The position numbers were made by a program, and so were the translations under genes. 64,000 nucleotides of DNA. Source: Prinsepia uniflora. Its lineage: Eukaryota > Streptophyta > Magnoliopsida > Rosales > Rosaceae. The notes beneath the pieces were generated by a model. That model ran no database searches. It was not told where the DNA came from and worked only from the letters and a program-made list of their open reading frames with translations. The stretch lies in contig CM064868.1 in the NCBI GenBank assembly GCA_032719365.1, positions 71,211,538 to 71,275,537 on the forward strand, given 5' to 3'. This document shows positions 21,704 through 33,700 of the stretch, one piece after another. The first letter of the stretch is position 1, and each line of letters opens with the position of its first letter.

Positions 21704-24555
21704 ATTTTGCAACAGGAGCAAATGTTTCTTTGTAGTCCACCTCAAATGTTTGAGGTAATCCGCGTGCCGCGAGCCACTAGCCTGGCTTTATGCCTCTCAA
21801 TTGAACCATCTGAATTAAACTTGATCTTATAGATCCATTTGCAACCCACTGCCTTTTTTCCTTTTGGAAGTTTGGTGATGCTCTAGGTGTTGTGTTGGTC
21901 TAGAGCTTTGAGTTCATCTTGCATTGTTTTTTGCCACACAACATGGTTATTAGCCTCATGGAAGTTTTGGGGCTCACTGTAACTGGAGATGGTGTTAAGG
22001 AAGGCAGCATGAGATGGAGTCACCTTTTGATACGACACATAATTTGATATTGGATGCCTCGGTTTATATGTTTCAAAATCTTGAAACCATGTGGGAATCA
22101 TATTGAGGATTGCGTCGAGGTTTTGGGAGAGTTGGCTCACTCTCGTTCAAATTATCAGCCACACTTTGAAGGTTTTCTTAGTTTCCGCTGCCATCATCAT
22201 GCATAGAACCATCATGATGAGTGCCTTCATGGTTATCTTCATTGAGAGAAGCATCAGTGTTGGCATGATTGAGCTCTCGTTGTTGCGGACCCTCGGGTTC
22301 AATTCTTGGTAATGGAAACAAGTCCAAGATGCCATCCCCTTGATCTGTGAATTCACTTGTCTTGCCAAAAAAAGGGTTAGTCTCATGAAATCGAACATCT
22401 TTGGACACAATCAATCTCCTTAGTTGGGAATTATAACACTTATATCCCTTTTGAGTAGAGGAGTAACCAAGGAAGATGCATTTAGTAGCTCTAGGATCTA
22501 ATTTATCTCGGTGATGAGATTGAACATGAACAAAACAGATGCAACCAAACACTCTAAGATGTGAGAGATCAATTTTCCTTCCTTTCATGACCTATAGGGG
22601 AGACTTGAACTCCAAGACTCGGCTAGGTAACCTATTGATGATATAAGCAACTGTCATAACACCTTGGGATCAAAATCTCTTTGGTACATTCATTTGCAGC
22701 ATTAATGCTCTTGTTTTCTCAAGTAGGTCACGGTTTTTACGTTGGGCTACCCCATTTTGTTGAGGGGTTCCAACGCAACTTGTTTGATGCATGATGCCAT
22801 GAGTGCTCAAATATTGTTTCATGATATGGGACATGTATTCAGTGCCATTGTCAGATCGTAAGGTTTGAATTTGAGATGAGAAATGGTTTTTAACAAGGTT
22901 ATGAAAATCCTTAAACACTTCTATCACTTCATTCTTAGACTTTAGGAGATACAACCATGTGACTCGAGAGAAATCATCCACAAAAATCACAAAATACTTG
23001 TAGCCATCAAAAGATTCCCTAGTTGGTCCCCATACATCTGAATGAACTAGTTCAAAACACTTACTAGTCCTAGACGAAGAAGAGTTAAAAGGTAATCTAG
23101 TGGCTTTAGACAAGTGGCATGTTTCACAAAAAATAGCATCCTTACCTAATTTTGGAAATAAAGATGAAAAAATGGGTGAGGAAGGGTGAGCTAAACATTG
23201 ATGCCACAATTGATTATCTTGAATGGGGTTGAACTTGGCTTGACACCCTCTGGGATTGCTCTTTGACATGTAATAGAGACCATCTAAATAAAACCCTTCA
23301 CCAATCGTTTTCTTGGTGACACAATCCTGAAAGATCACTTTGTGAGAAGAAAAAATGGCTATACAATTCAAGGTATTTGTGATCCTTCCCACAGATAGAA
23401 GTTGAAATGGAAAGGAAGGAACATACAAAGCTATTGATTCAATTTCATTAGACATCAACTTTATCTTTTCTTTTCCTAAAACCTTTACATGTTTTCCATT
23501 TGCAATTGAAACTTGAGAAGGTTTTGCCAATTTTTCAAAATTTTGAGATTTAGACACATGGTTGGTCATATGATCTGTGGCACGTGAATCTACAACCCAA
23601 AAATCATGCAACATATTTAATTGAAGAGCAGTTTTAAAGGTTTTCATGATACCTTGCATATCCTCTTGGGGTACAGGTTTCGTGTCTGCCAAGAAACCTG
23701 CAAACTTGCCGAGCAATGCTATCGAGGGCCCTTCTTCCATGCTATCTGCACGGTCAATTCCAGCCCCTTTTTTCTTACCTTGCAGGTACGACATAAACTC
23801 AGTCATGAGTTCTGTTGGGTTTGCTGTGAAGTTCTTGAATGGATCTGACCTATTGGAGATGGAGGTAGATGCATGATTTGCTCGATGTGGAGTATGGTTC
23901 ACCTTTTGTACGCCCTTGTTGTCCTTCATGAAGTTAGGCTTTAACTCTGGATGTAAAATCCAGCATGTATCTTTAACATGACCTGTATTGTTGCAGTGTT
24001 GACACTTCAAGTGCGGATGCTTTCCTTTGTACTTTCTCTCGTTGGTCATATATGCCCTAGCCTCAGGTACGTTAGTCATTGTACTCAGGTTCATGACTTT
24101 CCTCCTTACTTCTTCACGTTGAATCGTTGCACACACACTGGTGAAGGAAGGAAGTTCAGTGTTCATGAGTATGTGACATCGTAGATCTTCATATGTTGAG
24201 TCAAGACTGGACAAGAGTTGAAATATCTTGTCTTCTTCTACTCACTTTTGTAGTAGTGCTGCATCAGTTGTATGAGGACGATAAATTTCCAACTCATTCC
24301 ACATGTTTTTCATGCTTCCTAGGAGTTGCACAAACGGCTTGTCATCTTGTTGCAGATCAGAGATGTCCTTCTTTACTTGGAAAACCCGGGCAGCATTATT
24401 CTGGTTGCCATACATTTCCTTGACCGCTTCCCATAGCTGGTACGAGGATTCTGAGTAGCTGAATATTTCAGCTAACTTTCGTTCCATGGAATTCAAAAGC
24501 CATGACATAACTAGCTGATCCTTACTAAGCCAAGATTCATAGTTTGGTGAGGAAA
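21704..24555 (-). pseudogene. Copia gag-protease-integrase-RT N-terminus
   Basis: Minus-strand reading from the right gives gag (WLLNSMERKLAEIFSYSESS), a TGA at about 24240, and more gag. The CCHC knuckle CQHCNNTGHVKDTC follows, then a protease motif WVVDSRATDHM (DSR where DSG is expected). Next come the pre-integrase LWHQCLAHPS and HLSKATRLPF, integrase core pieces (HSDVWGPT, FVDDFSRVTWLYLLKSK, LRSDNGTEYMS, GTPQQNGVAQRKNRDLLEKT), and the RT start KWIYKIKFNSDGSIERHKAR. Stops occur near 22668, 22590, 22177 and 21881, and the frame shifts between 22178 and 22140. It is non-functional. Confidence 0.92.
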
Positions 24556-24560
24556 CATCA

Positions 24561-27386
24561 TGTAACGACCCGTCCCAAATTCCTAGATTAGATTAGTGAC
24601 TAATCATGACTAGTGAGGTTAATCAGTGATTAGTTGGGCGAAATCGGACGAACGATGCAAAATGACCGTTTTGCCCCTAGTCGTGGTAAAACGTTGACTT
24701 TTCATTCGGGCGATCAAATGGATTTAGACTGATGATCGTGACGTATTTTAGGATGTCACGAGTTCATAGACAGGTGGTACGTTCAATTCCGACGTTCGAA
24801 GAGGAAGTTATGACGTTCGGAAGTTTAAGGGCATTTTGGTAATTTTAGTTAAAAGGGGTCAAATGTTGACTTTTTGATCGGGATGTCCGATGGTCGAGGG
24901 CCGAGGACCGTTACGTAGATCGGGACGATACGAATCCATAGACAGGCGACACGTCGAATTCGGATGTTCGATGACGAAGTTACGGTTCACGGAAGTTCAA
25001 ATGCACTATTGCACGAATTACGAAACAAGTTAACTTTTGGACTCTAGTGGGGCCCAGATATTTAATCCCTGCCCTATGGATGAGTGACACGTGTCACCCA
25101 TCCACAGGCCACCTATATTGATTCATGCATCGATCATTTTTTCTTCAAACCAAAACTCAAGCCCGATCTCACCATTTTCCTCTTCTCTGTGCAACCCAAA
25201 ACCCATCCAACCCAACCCCAGATGATCAGTACAGAGAGGCCAGAGAGTGAGGGAGGATGTTGGATGTTGGTGGCCGGCCTGGACGGCCAGAACCGCCCTG
25301 GACGGCGGCTGGAAGGAAGAAAACCCGAGAGGGTTCTCGGTAAGGCTCAAAACCCATGTTAATTCAATATATGTATTATGGTTTGTTTTGGATGCTTCTA
25401 ATGAATTAAAGGGGTTAATATGAAGGTGTTAGGATGATTTTGAGGATGGCTAGAGGTGGTAGGACACCATGGACGGTTTTGGGACGTTTGAACCGTGAGG
25501 TTCAAAATGGAACCATGAGTTTTAGGGAGTTTTGATTAGTTTTAGGGATTGGAATGAATGAGAAACATCAAAATAGGAAGAAAGGAATCAAAAAGGAAGA
25601 AGTAGGATGAAAAATGGGGAGTCTAGAGCACAGAACCAGTCACGCCGGTCCAGTTGGACCAGCCAAACCAGGTGAACCGACCGGACCGGTCGGCTGTATG
25701 TAGAAGACGATGAATAGTATTCTGAGCCTTCTAGGGGTGCGTGAACAGTAATTTGGGGAAGTGTTCAACATGTGAAATCTTCTATTCGATGTAACGAACA
25801 TTTTGGGACTGGTTTCGTGTCGATCGGACACCGTCTCGATATGTTTCGGGGCATCGGAAGGTTTAGGGTCGGTTTAAAAATAGTTAGAAAATCGGGAAAA
25901 TTATGGGACTTCAATGAGAGGTTAATGAGGCTATTAGTAACCCTCTAAATGAATTTGGACAGGTTTAGGAGTCCCGGTGACGGTGATTGGCTCGGGAGAG
26001 CCGTATGGCACGCAAATCGAGGCGACAGCTCGGACGGTCTGTGAGTGGACCTTGGTTTTCTAAATTGGTGCATGCATAAATGTTTATTATATGTTTTTAT
26101 ACATGTTTGGTAATGCCATGGGTGCATTTGGTTGTGGTTACGTATAAGCACGTATTTCGAGGTTTCGGCTTTATACGGTGCTTATACGGGTCTATATTTA
26201 TTTATTGATTTTAATGATTTGGATTTGGATTTCCAAAAGGATAAACTCGGGTATGAGACCCATTTGATTTGTCTCGGGCATATGACCTCAGATATCGGGC
26301 ACGGTGCCCGTCTGATGTCCTATGTTCGGGCACGAGACCCACGTTACTTTACGATTTTGATTTCAGGTCAGGGAACCTTAAATGGATTTCCCGGTTCATG
26401 ACGGTTTATGGGAACCGGCATGAACCCTTGTTGTGGTATCGTGGTTCATGACGGATTATGGGGACCGACATGAACCCTGGTTATATTATTATGGTACATG
26501 ACGGTTTATGGGAACCAGACATGGAGGATATGGTCTATATGTATATGAACTGGATATTATGGATCATGACGGTTCGAGGGAACCGGGCATGGACTGAGTG
26601 GAGTCACGGAGCACCGACTGAGTGGAGTCACCCCCCAGTTGGGTTCCTTACTCTCAGGAAGGCTATGGTTACTATAACCTCGGGTAGGATTAGTGGTCTG
26701 CGGACATTGACCTTGACCTTGAGAAGACTCGGATTGAGACCCGGGTAGCACGCGCGTAGCATTGGATACCGTGACAGGATTGGTTGTGTGACTTATATGT
26801 ATATATGATATATGGATGTGATGTGTGGTTACACAGGTTTTGGGCAGTGGCCGTTTTGGGCAGAGTCCCGTATAGTTTTGGGCAGTGGCCCGTATGGTTG
26901 AATCTTTACGATTCTTTGATATGTGGTGTGCACAAGATTTGAGCAGTGGCCCGTGTCTTTGGTTTTAGTATGGTCATGGTTTTGGGCTAAGTCCCTTATT
27001 GGTTTCTTATGGATTTGGGCAGTGGCCCGTATGGTCTACTTCATTATGGTTTTGGGCTTAGTCCTATATATGGTTTCCATTTGGTTAAATGGTTTTTAAA
27101 TGCATGCATGCTTTTTAGTGAATGGTACAAATGTCTTCCTTAAAATGTTTTTATAAACTCTTGTTTTGTCCACTCACAGCTTTTAATGTTTTGATTGCCC
27201 TTCAGGTTGATAGCGGATGTGGACTGTAGTAGAGACCGAGATATCACATGCCTCCTCCGGATCCTGGCGTACTCTGATAGCCCGGGAGGGCAAAGGTCGG
27301 AATTATCCCTTGTCTGACACTCCGTGTCAGACGGAAGCATGGTCATCCCGCGTTAATCCCGGGGGGGATTGGGATGGGTCCTGTCA
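24561..27386 (+). mobile_element. E-family large LTR-like element, copy E2
   Basis: 2826 bp from TGTAACGACCCGTCCCAAAT to GGGATGGGTCCTGTCA, flanked by exact CATCA duplications (24556-24560, 27387-27391). It lies within the gag of the copia element and in the opposite orientation to E1. TG..CA ends and a 5-bp duplication fit a solo LTR. It carries the hairpin array (about 26390-26600), four or more repeats of a TTTTGGGCAGTGGCCCGTAT-type unit (about 26838-27060) and the terminal hairpin (27312-27332). No coding frame of significance. Confidence 0.82.
26390..26600. repeat. Array of large hairpins in E2
   Basis: Repeats of GGTTCATGACGGTT, TATGGG, AACCGGCATGAACC. The first unit's 14-nt arms pair at 13 positions. 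Three further, more degenerate units follow, ending near GACGGTTCGAGGGAACCGGG. Confidence 0.85.
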
Positions 27387-27391
27387 CATCA

Positions 27392-27600
27392 GGTACTTTG
27401 ATGCTTCCATTTATGAACCCTAACTTGGATCTCCCACCCAGCGCCAAAGACACAGCTCTTGACCAGGTCAAGTAATTAAACTCATTCAGTACGACTGAGC
27501 TTAACCTTTGATTTGGGTTGACGTCCACCTCATGCGCATTCACGGAGGAAAGCTCGCGGGAACTTTCAGCTTCTAATGCTAAAGGATTGTCTTCAGACAT
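27392..27600 (-). pseudogene. Copia gag N-terminus
   Basis: Starts at the ATG at 27600, 68 bp inside the 5' LTR, and reads MSEDNPLALEAESSRELSSV, NEFNYLTWSRAVSLALGGRS and LGFINGSIKVPD before insertion E2 cuts it. The NYLTWSRAVSLAL stretch is the usual start of copia gag (UBN2-like domain). The continuation is at 24555. Confidence 0.9.
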
Positions 27601-27667
27601 TTTGGAGAGTGAATACTCTCAGATAGCAGTATAGCAGAAGCAGGTTAATTTCCCTGCTCTGATACCA

Positions 27668-27882
27668 TATTGAATTTCAAAGGTTGAATTGTATTTCTCT
27701 CATATGATCCTTACCATTTGTACAACTATATATAGGCTTAGGGAATCTAATTAACAACTTCTTGAATTAAGGGAATTGACAACAATTCCTTGAATTAAGG
27801 AACAACTCCCTTGAATTAAGAGAGATGACAACAACTCCTTGAATTAAGGGTTCCAATACTCCTTGAATTAAGGGTTCCAATA
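27668..27882 (-). repeat. Copia 5' LTR
   Basis: 215 bp, nearly identical to 16768-17087 outside the tandem units. Its inner border touches the primer-binding site directly, and its outer border is followed by the ATTAT target duplication. Confidence 0.93.
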
Positions 27883-28165
27883 ATTATACTCGCTATAGCC
27901 ACAGGTCCAACAAAACATTATAATAATTTAATGTAAAAATTCAACTAAATCATATAAATAGAACTAAATTGGATAAATTCCATAGGTACGATTATAGATA
28001 TAAACCATTGCTAACCTGCTTAGCCCTTTCAAGGACAAGGGAGATGCTTATCCTTGTTTACAAGATCTTCAACTTGAAACACTTAAATACAAAAGAGCGC
28101 CACCAAGAGGATAACCCCAAACCAAATTGCAGAAATGCTGCCTGCTGGAAAATAAAAATCGGCAA

Positions 28166-28207
<42 letters not shown>

Positions 28208-29030
28208 TTCCATACGATCTAATCGGGAAATAAAGAGCAAGTCATAGATAAATCAAAATTCATACTTTAAAATGCACGATAACAACATCCAACTTAAATA
28301 TGACATTAAAAAATTAAACTGCTCCAAATATTTAATTTCAGAGAATCACTCCAAACTCTAATTTTTCAAACTCTTCATCATAATCTCACCAACAGGCAGA
28401 AATTAATACTTGACTTCACATTATCGCCAGCATTTTCCATCAATCCCATTTCCACTAACCAAAAATAATGAAAACCACTATACCAATAGCTAAACACTTT
28501 TAGTCCTATCGGAAAACAAAAACTAAATTAAATAAATTCAGCCTGCCTGGGTTTGAAGAAGTCCAAAAAGACTGAATCGGACAGTTCATCCCACAAAAGC
28601 AAAATTTCCCCTTATCTTCTCCATTTTTCGGTCATATCCGCATATTATTTTATTTCAAGATTCTTAGCAAAATGCCCAATTTCTCACTCCCCACTTATAT
28701 AAATTATAAAGTGAAGCGCCAAAACCCTTATTTCTTCAAGTCATGTTCCAATTATCCCGTCATTCTAATATGGAATGGAGCCAATTTCCATTAAAAAAAA
28801 TGGTAGCCACGGAGGTGCCAAATGAGAAAAAATAACACTTTTTCAATAGAATAGGATAATCTTATTAATGAAATCTCAGTTCAACGGGCCTTTTAAGACA
28901 ACAATAAGTACGAGGGAATGATAAATTTTGTTGACCAGTTCAAGAGGCAATTGAAGTTTTTTTATATTTCTGATTTATTTTCTTTTAATCTTATCAATAC
29001 TTATCAGTGTTAGGTTTTGTTAGTCTTGGA
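27883..29030. other. AT-rich intergenic DNA
   Basis: No gene supported. It contains the AT microsatellite below and otherwise unstructured sequence. Open frames are short and cross the microsatellite. Confidence 0.5.
28170..28205. repeat. (AT)18 microsatellite
   Basis: 36 bp of uninterrupted alternating A and T, then CTTTCC. Length is likely polymorphic. Confidence 0.95.
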
Positions 29031-29035
29031 CATGA

Positions 29036-30432
29036 TTCAGTATAAAGGCCGGAACAGTACCAAATAATTTTAACCGGTTTGGTACGGTATGATATTTCTA
29101 AATATAAAATTGATACCGTATCATACCGTACCAATTAGGTTCGATACGGTTTCGATTTTGAAGTCAAATTCATAATTTAATTTATTTATTACTTGATTCA
29201 ATCTAAAAGAAATATTTTGATAAAATTGAGAAATTAGGACTCTTGTTGGGTAACAAATATTGCTAAAAATGTATAAAAAATTCATAACCTAATCAATCTC
29301 AATACATCAACTAAAATTAATAACATTAACTAAAAAATCCTAACAAATTATTAAATACATCAACTAAAAAAGTCTTAGAATACAATTAAATCTATAAACT
29401 ATATTAATATACAATTAAATCTATAAACTATATTAATATACAATTAAATCCATCATTAGCTATTAGATTATTAGGGGTTTTTTTATTGTTGAATTTAATT
29501 TAATTTTTAATTAATTAAAAAAATTAAAACCGGTTTAGTTTCGGTATGGAACGATATTTCGTAATATCGAAACCGATCCCGTACCGATTTAAACCGGTAC
29601 GGTAGCAGTACGGTACTGATTATCCTTTCAGTTTTATTATTCGGTTTTTTTTCTAGTTTGGTATGATACGAGACGAGTTGGTTTTTTAGGATCCGACCCT
29701 CCTCGGTCAGGACCCGACTCATCTAGCACCATATTGTCCGCTTTGGGACTCGCCCTCACGGTTTTGTTTTCGGGAGCTCATGGTGCAATTTCCCAGGGGG
29801 TCACCCATCATGGAATTGCACCAGCCTCAACTCGCTTAACTTTGGGGTTCCAATCCCCCCAAAGCCACTTGAGTTCCCAAAAGGCCTAGTGCTAGATAGG
29901 TATGTGCCTACACCTTTAAGACATACCACCATCATCTTCCAGACCATTCCCCCTCGTAGGAATGTGGGATTGTTCACCGTTCCCTCTAGGACACGGGTCT
30001 TACAATCCACCCTTCTTAGGGCCCAGCGTTCTCGCTGGCACACTTCCCGGTCGGGGTCTGACTCTGATACCAAATTGTTAGGACCCGACCCTCCTCGGTT
30101 AGGACCCGACTCATCTAGCACCATATTGTTTGCTTTGAGTCTCGCCCTCAAGGTTTTGTTTTCGGGAGCTCATGGTGCAACTTCCCAGGGGGTCACCCAT
30201 CATGGAATTGCACCAGTCTCAACTCGCTTAACTTTGGGGTTCCAATCCCCCCAAAGCCACTTGAGCTCCCAAAAGGCCTAGTGCTAGATAAGTATGTGCC
30301 TACACCTTTAAGACACACCACCATCCCCTCCCAGACTATTCCCCATCGCAGGAATGTGAGATTGTTCACCATTCCCTCAAGAACACGAGTCTTACATGGT
30401 TTTGGTATTTCTGGAGAATATGCCCACCCCTA
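29036..30432. mobile_element. hAT-like remnant split by a Cassandra
   Basis: The right end (about 30402-30432) is TTTGGTATTTCTGGAG then GCCCACCCCTAG, whose reverse CTAGGGGTGGGC is a hAT-type terminus. The interior (29060-29680) is rich in GGTACGGTA / TACCGTACC palindromes, for example pairing about 29079-29092 with 29121-29135. The left end near 29036 (CAGTATAAAGGCCGG) is poorly conserved and no 8-bp duplication was found, so the left boundary is uncertain. A 29-bp unit is repeated three times at 29381-29453. No transposase. Confidence 0.5.
29684..30396 (-). mobile_element. Complete Cassandra (5S-carrying TRIM)
   Basis: LTRs at 29684-30004 and 30076-30396 on the plus strand flank a 71-bp internal region. 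Exact target duplications TGGTT lie at 29679-29683 and 30397-30401. In element orientation (minus) the 5' LTR is the right one, followed by TTGGTATCAGAG, a Met-tRNA primer-binding site. A purine-rich AAGAAGGGTGGAT precedes the left LTR. The 5S-like block appears in both LTRs (CCCAGGGGGTCACCCAT, CGCTTAACTTTGG). Its end is 357 bp from the TIM44 start codon. Confidence 0.92.
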
Positions 30433-30752
30433 GATTTTGTGTTGAGGAAAAAAAAAACAGGTGGATCCCTGCCCCTTTCCGTATGATATTGGGCCTAATT
30501 AGTACGGGCTCGATTCAGTGTAGGAAAAGAGAAGCAGAAACCCTAGAATCCTAAGGCCTTTCTGTGAAATGTACTGTTTAACTTACAAGTCCATCCCCTC
30601 CTTTGTTCGTGCCTTTCTTCTCTCCCACGTCGGGGCACTGACTACTAATTCAGACACCCGCTCTACTAATTTTTCCAACGAAAAAATAGAAGACAGAAGA
30701 AAAACACCGTCAGTTTTCCTCGTTTGAGAAATCTTAATCTGCCCCCAATTTC
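30433..30752 (+). promoter_or_regulatory. TIM44 promoter and 5' UTR region
   Basis: About 320 bp between the transposon remnant and the ATG. It contains TTGGGCCTAATTAG near 30488; TGGGCC-type elements are common in plant housekeeping promoters. A pyrimidine-rich stretch near 30595-30625 could be close to the transcription start. Assignment is by position and not by a proven site. Confidence 0.45.
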
Positions 30753-33700
30753 ATGGCCGGAAGAAAGCTAGTACGCGATTTGCACCTTTACATACAACCC
30801 CTCTTTTATCAGCTGACCTCTAACCCGCAGGTTCATTTCTTTGCAAGAAGTTTACTGATCAAATATTGAATCTTTTCTGTATCATTTAGGTTAATTTGAT
30901 AATGTTGTCTTTTGTTTTGGGTTGGGAATTTGCTGAACTAGGTTTCAAGCCTGAGAGTTCGATTGATTTCAGCAAATGGGTATTTGGGGACTCGTCGGTT
31001 TAGCGTCTTCAATGAATTTTCGAAGCAAGTCAAAGAAGCTACCAAGTATGTATATCTCTCTTGTTCTTGACTATATATGAATTTGTATGTTATGGCATTT
31101 ACATTATTTAGCAGCCTAATGTTTATTTTATTGTGTAATATCTGCCATTCAATTGTTTCTCTTGTTTAATTATTGGCACATCTGACTCTCAATTTACATT
31201 CAGCAGCTTGAGTAATAGGTTTGGTTTCAACTTCTATTCAGAAGTAAAAATGAACAATTTCTATCTAAATTGCCACTTGGTTATCCGAACCGCTGCAAAA
31301 CCCTAATAACATTTTTATTTATGTATTATTAAGTTCTGATATGAACGTTGTGGGACACTGTGCTCACCATCATTGCCCTGATTGCAGTGATGCAGAATTT
31401 CAACAGTCAGTCAAGGAGCTGAAGGAGAAAGCGGAAGGGCTCAAAGTGGTTAAAGAAGAGCTGAAAGTGAGGTAATTTTTTTATGTAGTCACTTCATCTC
31501 ATATGAAATTTTACCTCTTAGTTAATAGGCTGAGACATACCCTTGTATGTCAAGGCTGGCTGGCTACTTCCAAAGGGAGGCTCTGAGATGGTGAAATGGC
31601 GAATGCAGAACGAAGCAGACAACTGAACAGCTGTACAAGCAGGTGGATGGTGCGTGGACAGAGGCCGAAGCAGCAGCAAAGAAGGTTTCATTTCATATAC
31701 CTTAAAATGTGCACATGTTCAATATGTATAATTCTTGATGGCTATATGTTGTCTCGTGTATCCATAAATGTTCAGTCTGAATTTGTTAGTCATTTATTGT
31801 TATAAGAAACTTGCATCTGATTATAAGTTCTCAAATACTCATTGATAATTTTGGCTGCAGGTTTCTTCCAATGTGAAGGAGAAGATCTCGGCTGCCACTG
31901 AGGAGGTCTGCTGGCTGTTTAGTTTTTACATCTGGCATCTGCACTGCTATGTGCTTTGGTTTGCTGAAATGTATTGAGTTTTAATTCTTTTTGGGTCTAT
32001 GTAGGTCAAAGGAACTTTTGGAATTGGGAAAGAGCAGACACCTGGAACTTCTGGTGCTAAATCTGAGCATGTTGCTAATGCAGAAGATGGAGTGAAGGCC
32101 TCGTCTGGAGAATATAAACACCAGCAGTCGGGGTCTGGGGAACATAAAAACGAGCAGTCGGGGTCTAGTAATACTGAAGAAACATTATTTGGCAAATTTA
32201 GGTCAAGTATTTCTTCTTTTTCCTCTGCCGTCTTGAGAGTAAAGGAAGCCAAGTTTGTTGACTTGGCTAAAAGGGGATATGGCATTTTAAAGGATGAGTT
32301 AAATGGTAATCCAACTAAGAGAAAGCATATGGAGTTTGATCCTTCAACCGCCCCAAAAGTTGAAACAAGTACTAGAACGGAAATTGCTATTGTACCTCAA
32401 TCTCGCTGGAATAAAAAGTGGGAGGCTTTTAGAATGAAGGTGAATTTTATTCTGTTAAGTAAGTGTTAAGTAGAACTGTAGAATTGCTATCTAGTTGCTT
32501 TTCCTTGTCTTATTCTTGTTTGTATTTAATCTCTTATTTAGATGCAAGGTCATCCTGTATTCAAGCGTATTGATAAGTTACGTAAACCTGTTACGACAAA
32601 AACCCAGGAGGTATTTGCAATTCAATTTTTGTTTTTGTTCTTGATAAATGTGCAGCTTCCATGTTTATGACCAGATAACACTTGTTCTGTATTATGTATT
32701 GCTTCTTCTTCTTTTCTTTTTTCATCTTACACACTGTCATTGATGTTATCATTCGTATAAGGTTCCATGGGATATAATTTCAGTTGGCCATGTATTTGAG
32801 AACTTGTTCGTATGTAATACCTCTCTTGAGATTGCTGTATTGCTTGTCTAAATTTTCAGATTGTGGAGGACTTGCGGGAACATTGGGAGACAAGTGATAG
32901 TGCAATTGTTCACAAAATTCAGGAGTATGCTGCTGAACTTTTTTACTTGTTTCACCTTTTATCTGCTAATTTTTGTGTTTTTCTGGTTACAAAAGAGGCA
33001 GAGGGGTAGGGTATTTAAACTGTGGGGTAAATGCTCTTTATTACTGGAGCTGTAAATGTTCTTTGTTTTGCTACTCCTAAATTATAGTTTGTCCCTGAAT
33101 AGTTACTTGTAAATACTTCAATGCTGAATTGACCACCCTTCATTTGACAGTATAAATGAAACTATTTTTCAAGAAACAGACAGTGCTGCATCAATCAAAG
33201 AGATACGTCGCCGAGATCCGTAAGATCAGATTGCCATTTTTCTGCTTCTTTGTTGATACTTATTTCTGTTTGGATTACTATTAATCTCTTTTTCTAACTT
33301 TATGTTTGGATGGATTAGATCCTTCTCTTTACCAGACTTTGTGGCGGAAATTCAAGATAATGTCAAACCAGTGCTTCATGCATATATGAAGGTTAGACGA
33401 TGGCCCATGTGAGTGCCACTAGAGTTTCTAATCTTTATAGAGTAACAAATGCATTTTATTTGTAGGCAGATATTGAAAAATTAAAGAAGTATTGTAGCAC
33501 GGAGGTGATGGAGCGGTGTAAAGCCGAGCATGAGGCTTTTCAAAACCATGGTATCTTTTTCGATCACAAGGTAGAAAGCTTGCTTCTTCCTATTCTATTT
33601 ATTGAGTTTCCATGCAATTGTAGTCACGTCTATGCTAATTAGAAATGCATGTGTATCTTTTTCCCTATTATTGTTGATAATATAATATTGATCATTAGTT

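Larger units (their letters stand above)
16768..27882 (-). mobile_element. Decayed Ty1/copia retrotransposon with two nested insertions
   Basis: LTRs at 27668-27882 (5') and 16768-17087 (3') are flanked by ATTAT duplications (16763-16767, 27883-27887). Next to the 5' LTR is TGGTATCAGAG, a Met-tRNA primer-binding site; next to the 3' LTR is the polypurine tract TTGAGGGGGAG. The domain order gag, zinc knuckle, protease, integrase, reverse transcriptase, RNase H is that of copia. The two E-family insertions (18370-21702 and 24561-27386) account for more than 6 kb; removing them leaves about 4.95 kb, a normal copia size. At least six in-frame stops and a frameshift show it is dead. LTR ends are TATTGG and CAATA (TA..TA), not TG..CA. 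Confidence 0.93.

Noticed and set aside
28058..28247. Frames with Ile-Tyr repeats
   Set aside because: Translation of the (AT)18 microsatellite.
29770..29860. 5S rRNA gene-like sequence, here and in all other Cassandra LTRs
   Set aside because: Similarity to 5S rRNA is partial and lies inside LTRs with target duplications, so these are Cassandra 5S-derived regions and not ribosomal 5S genes.
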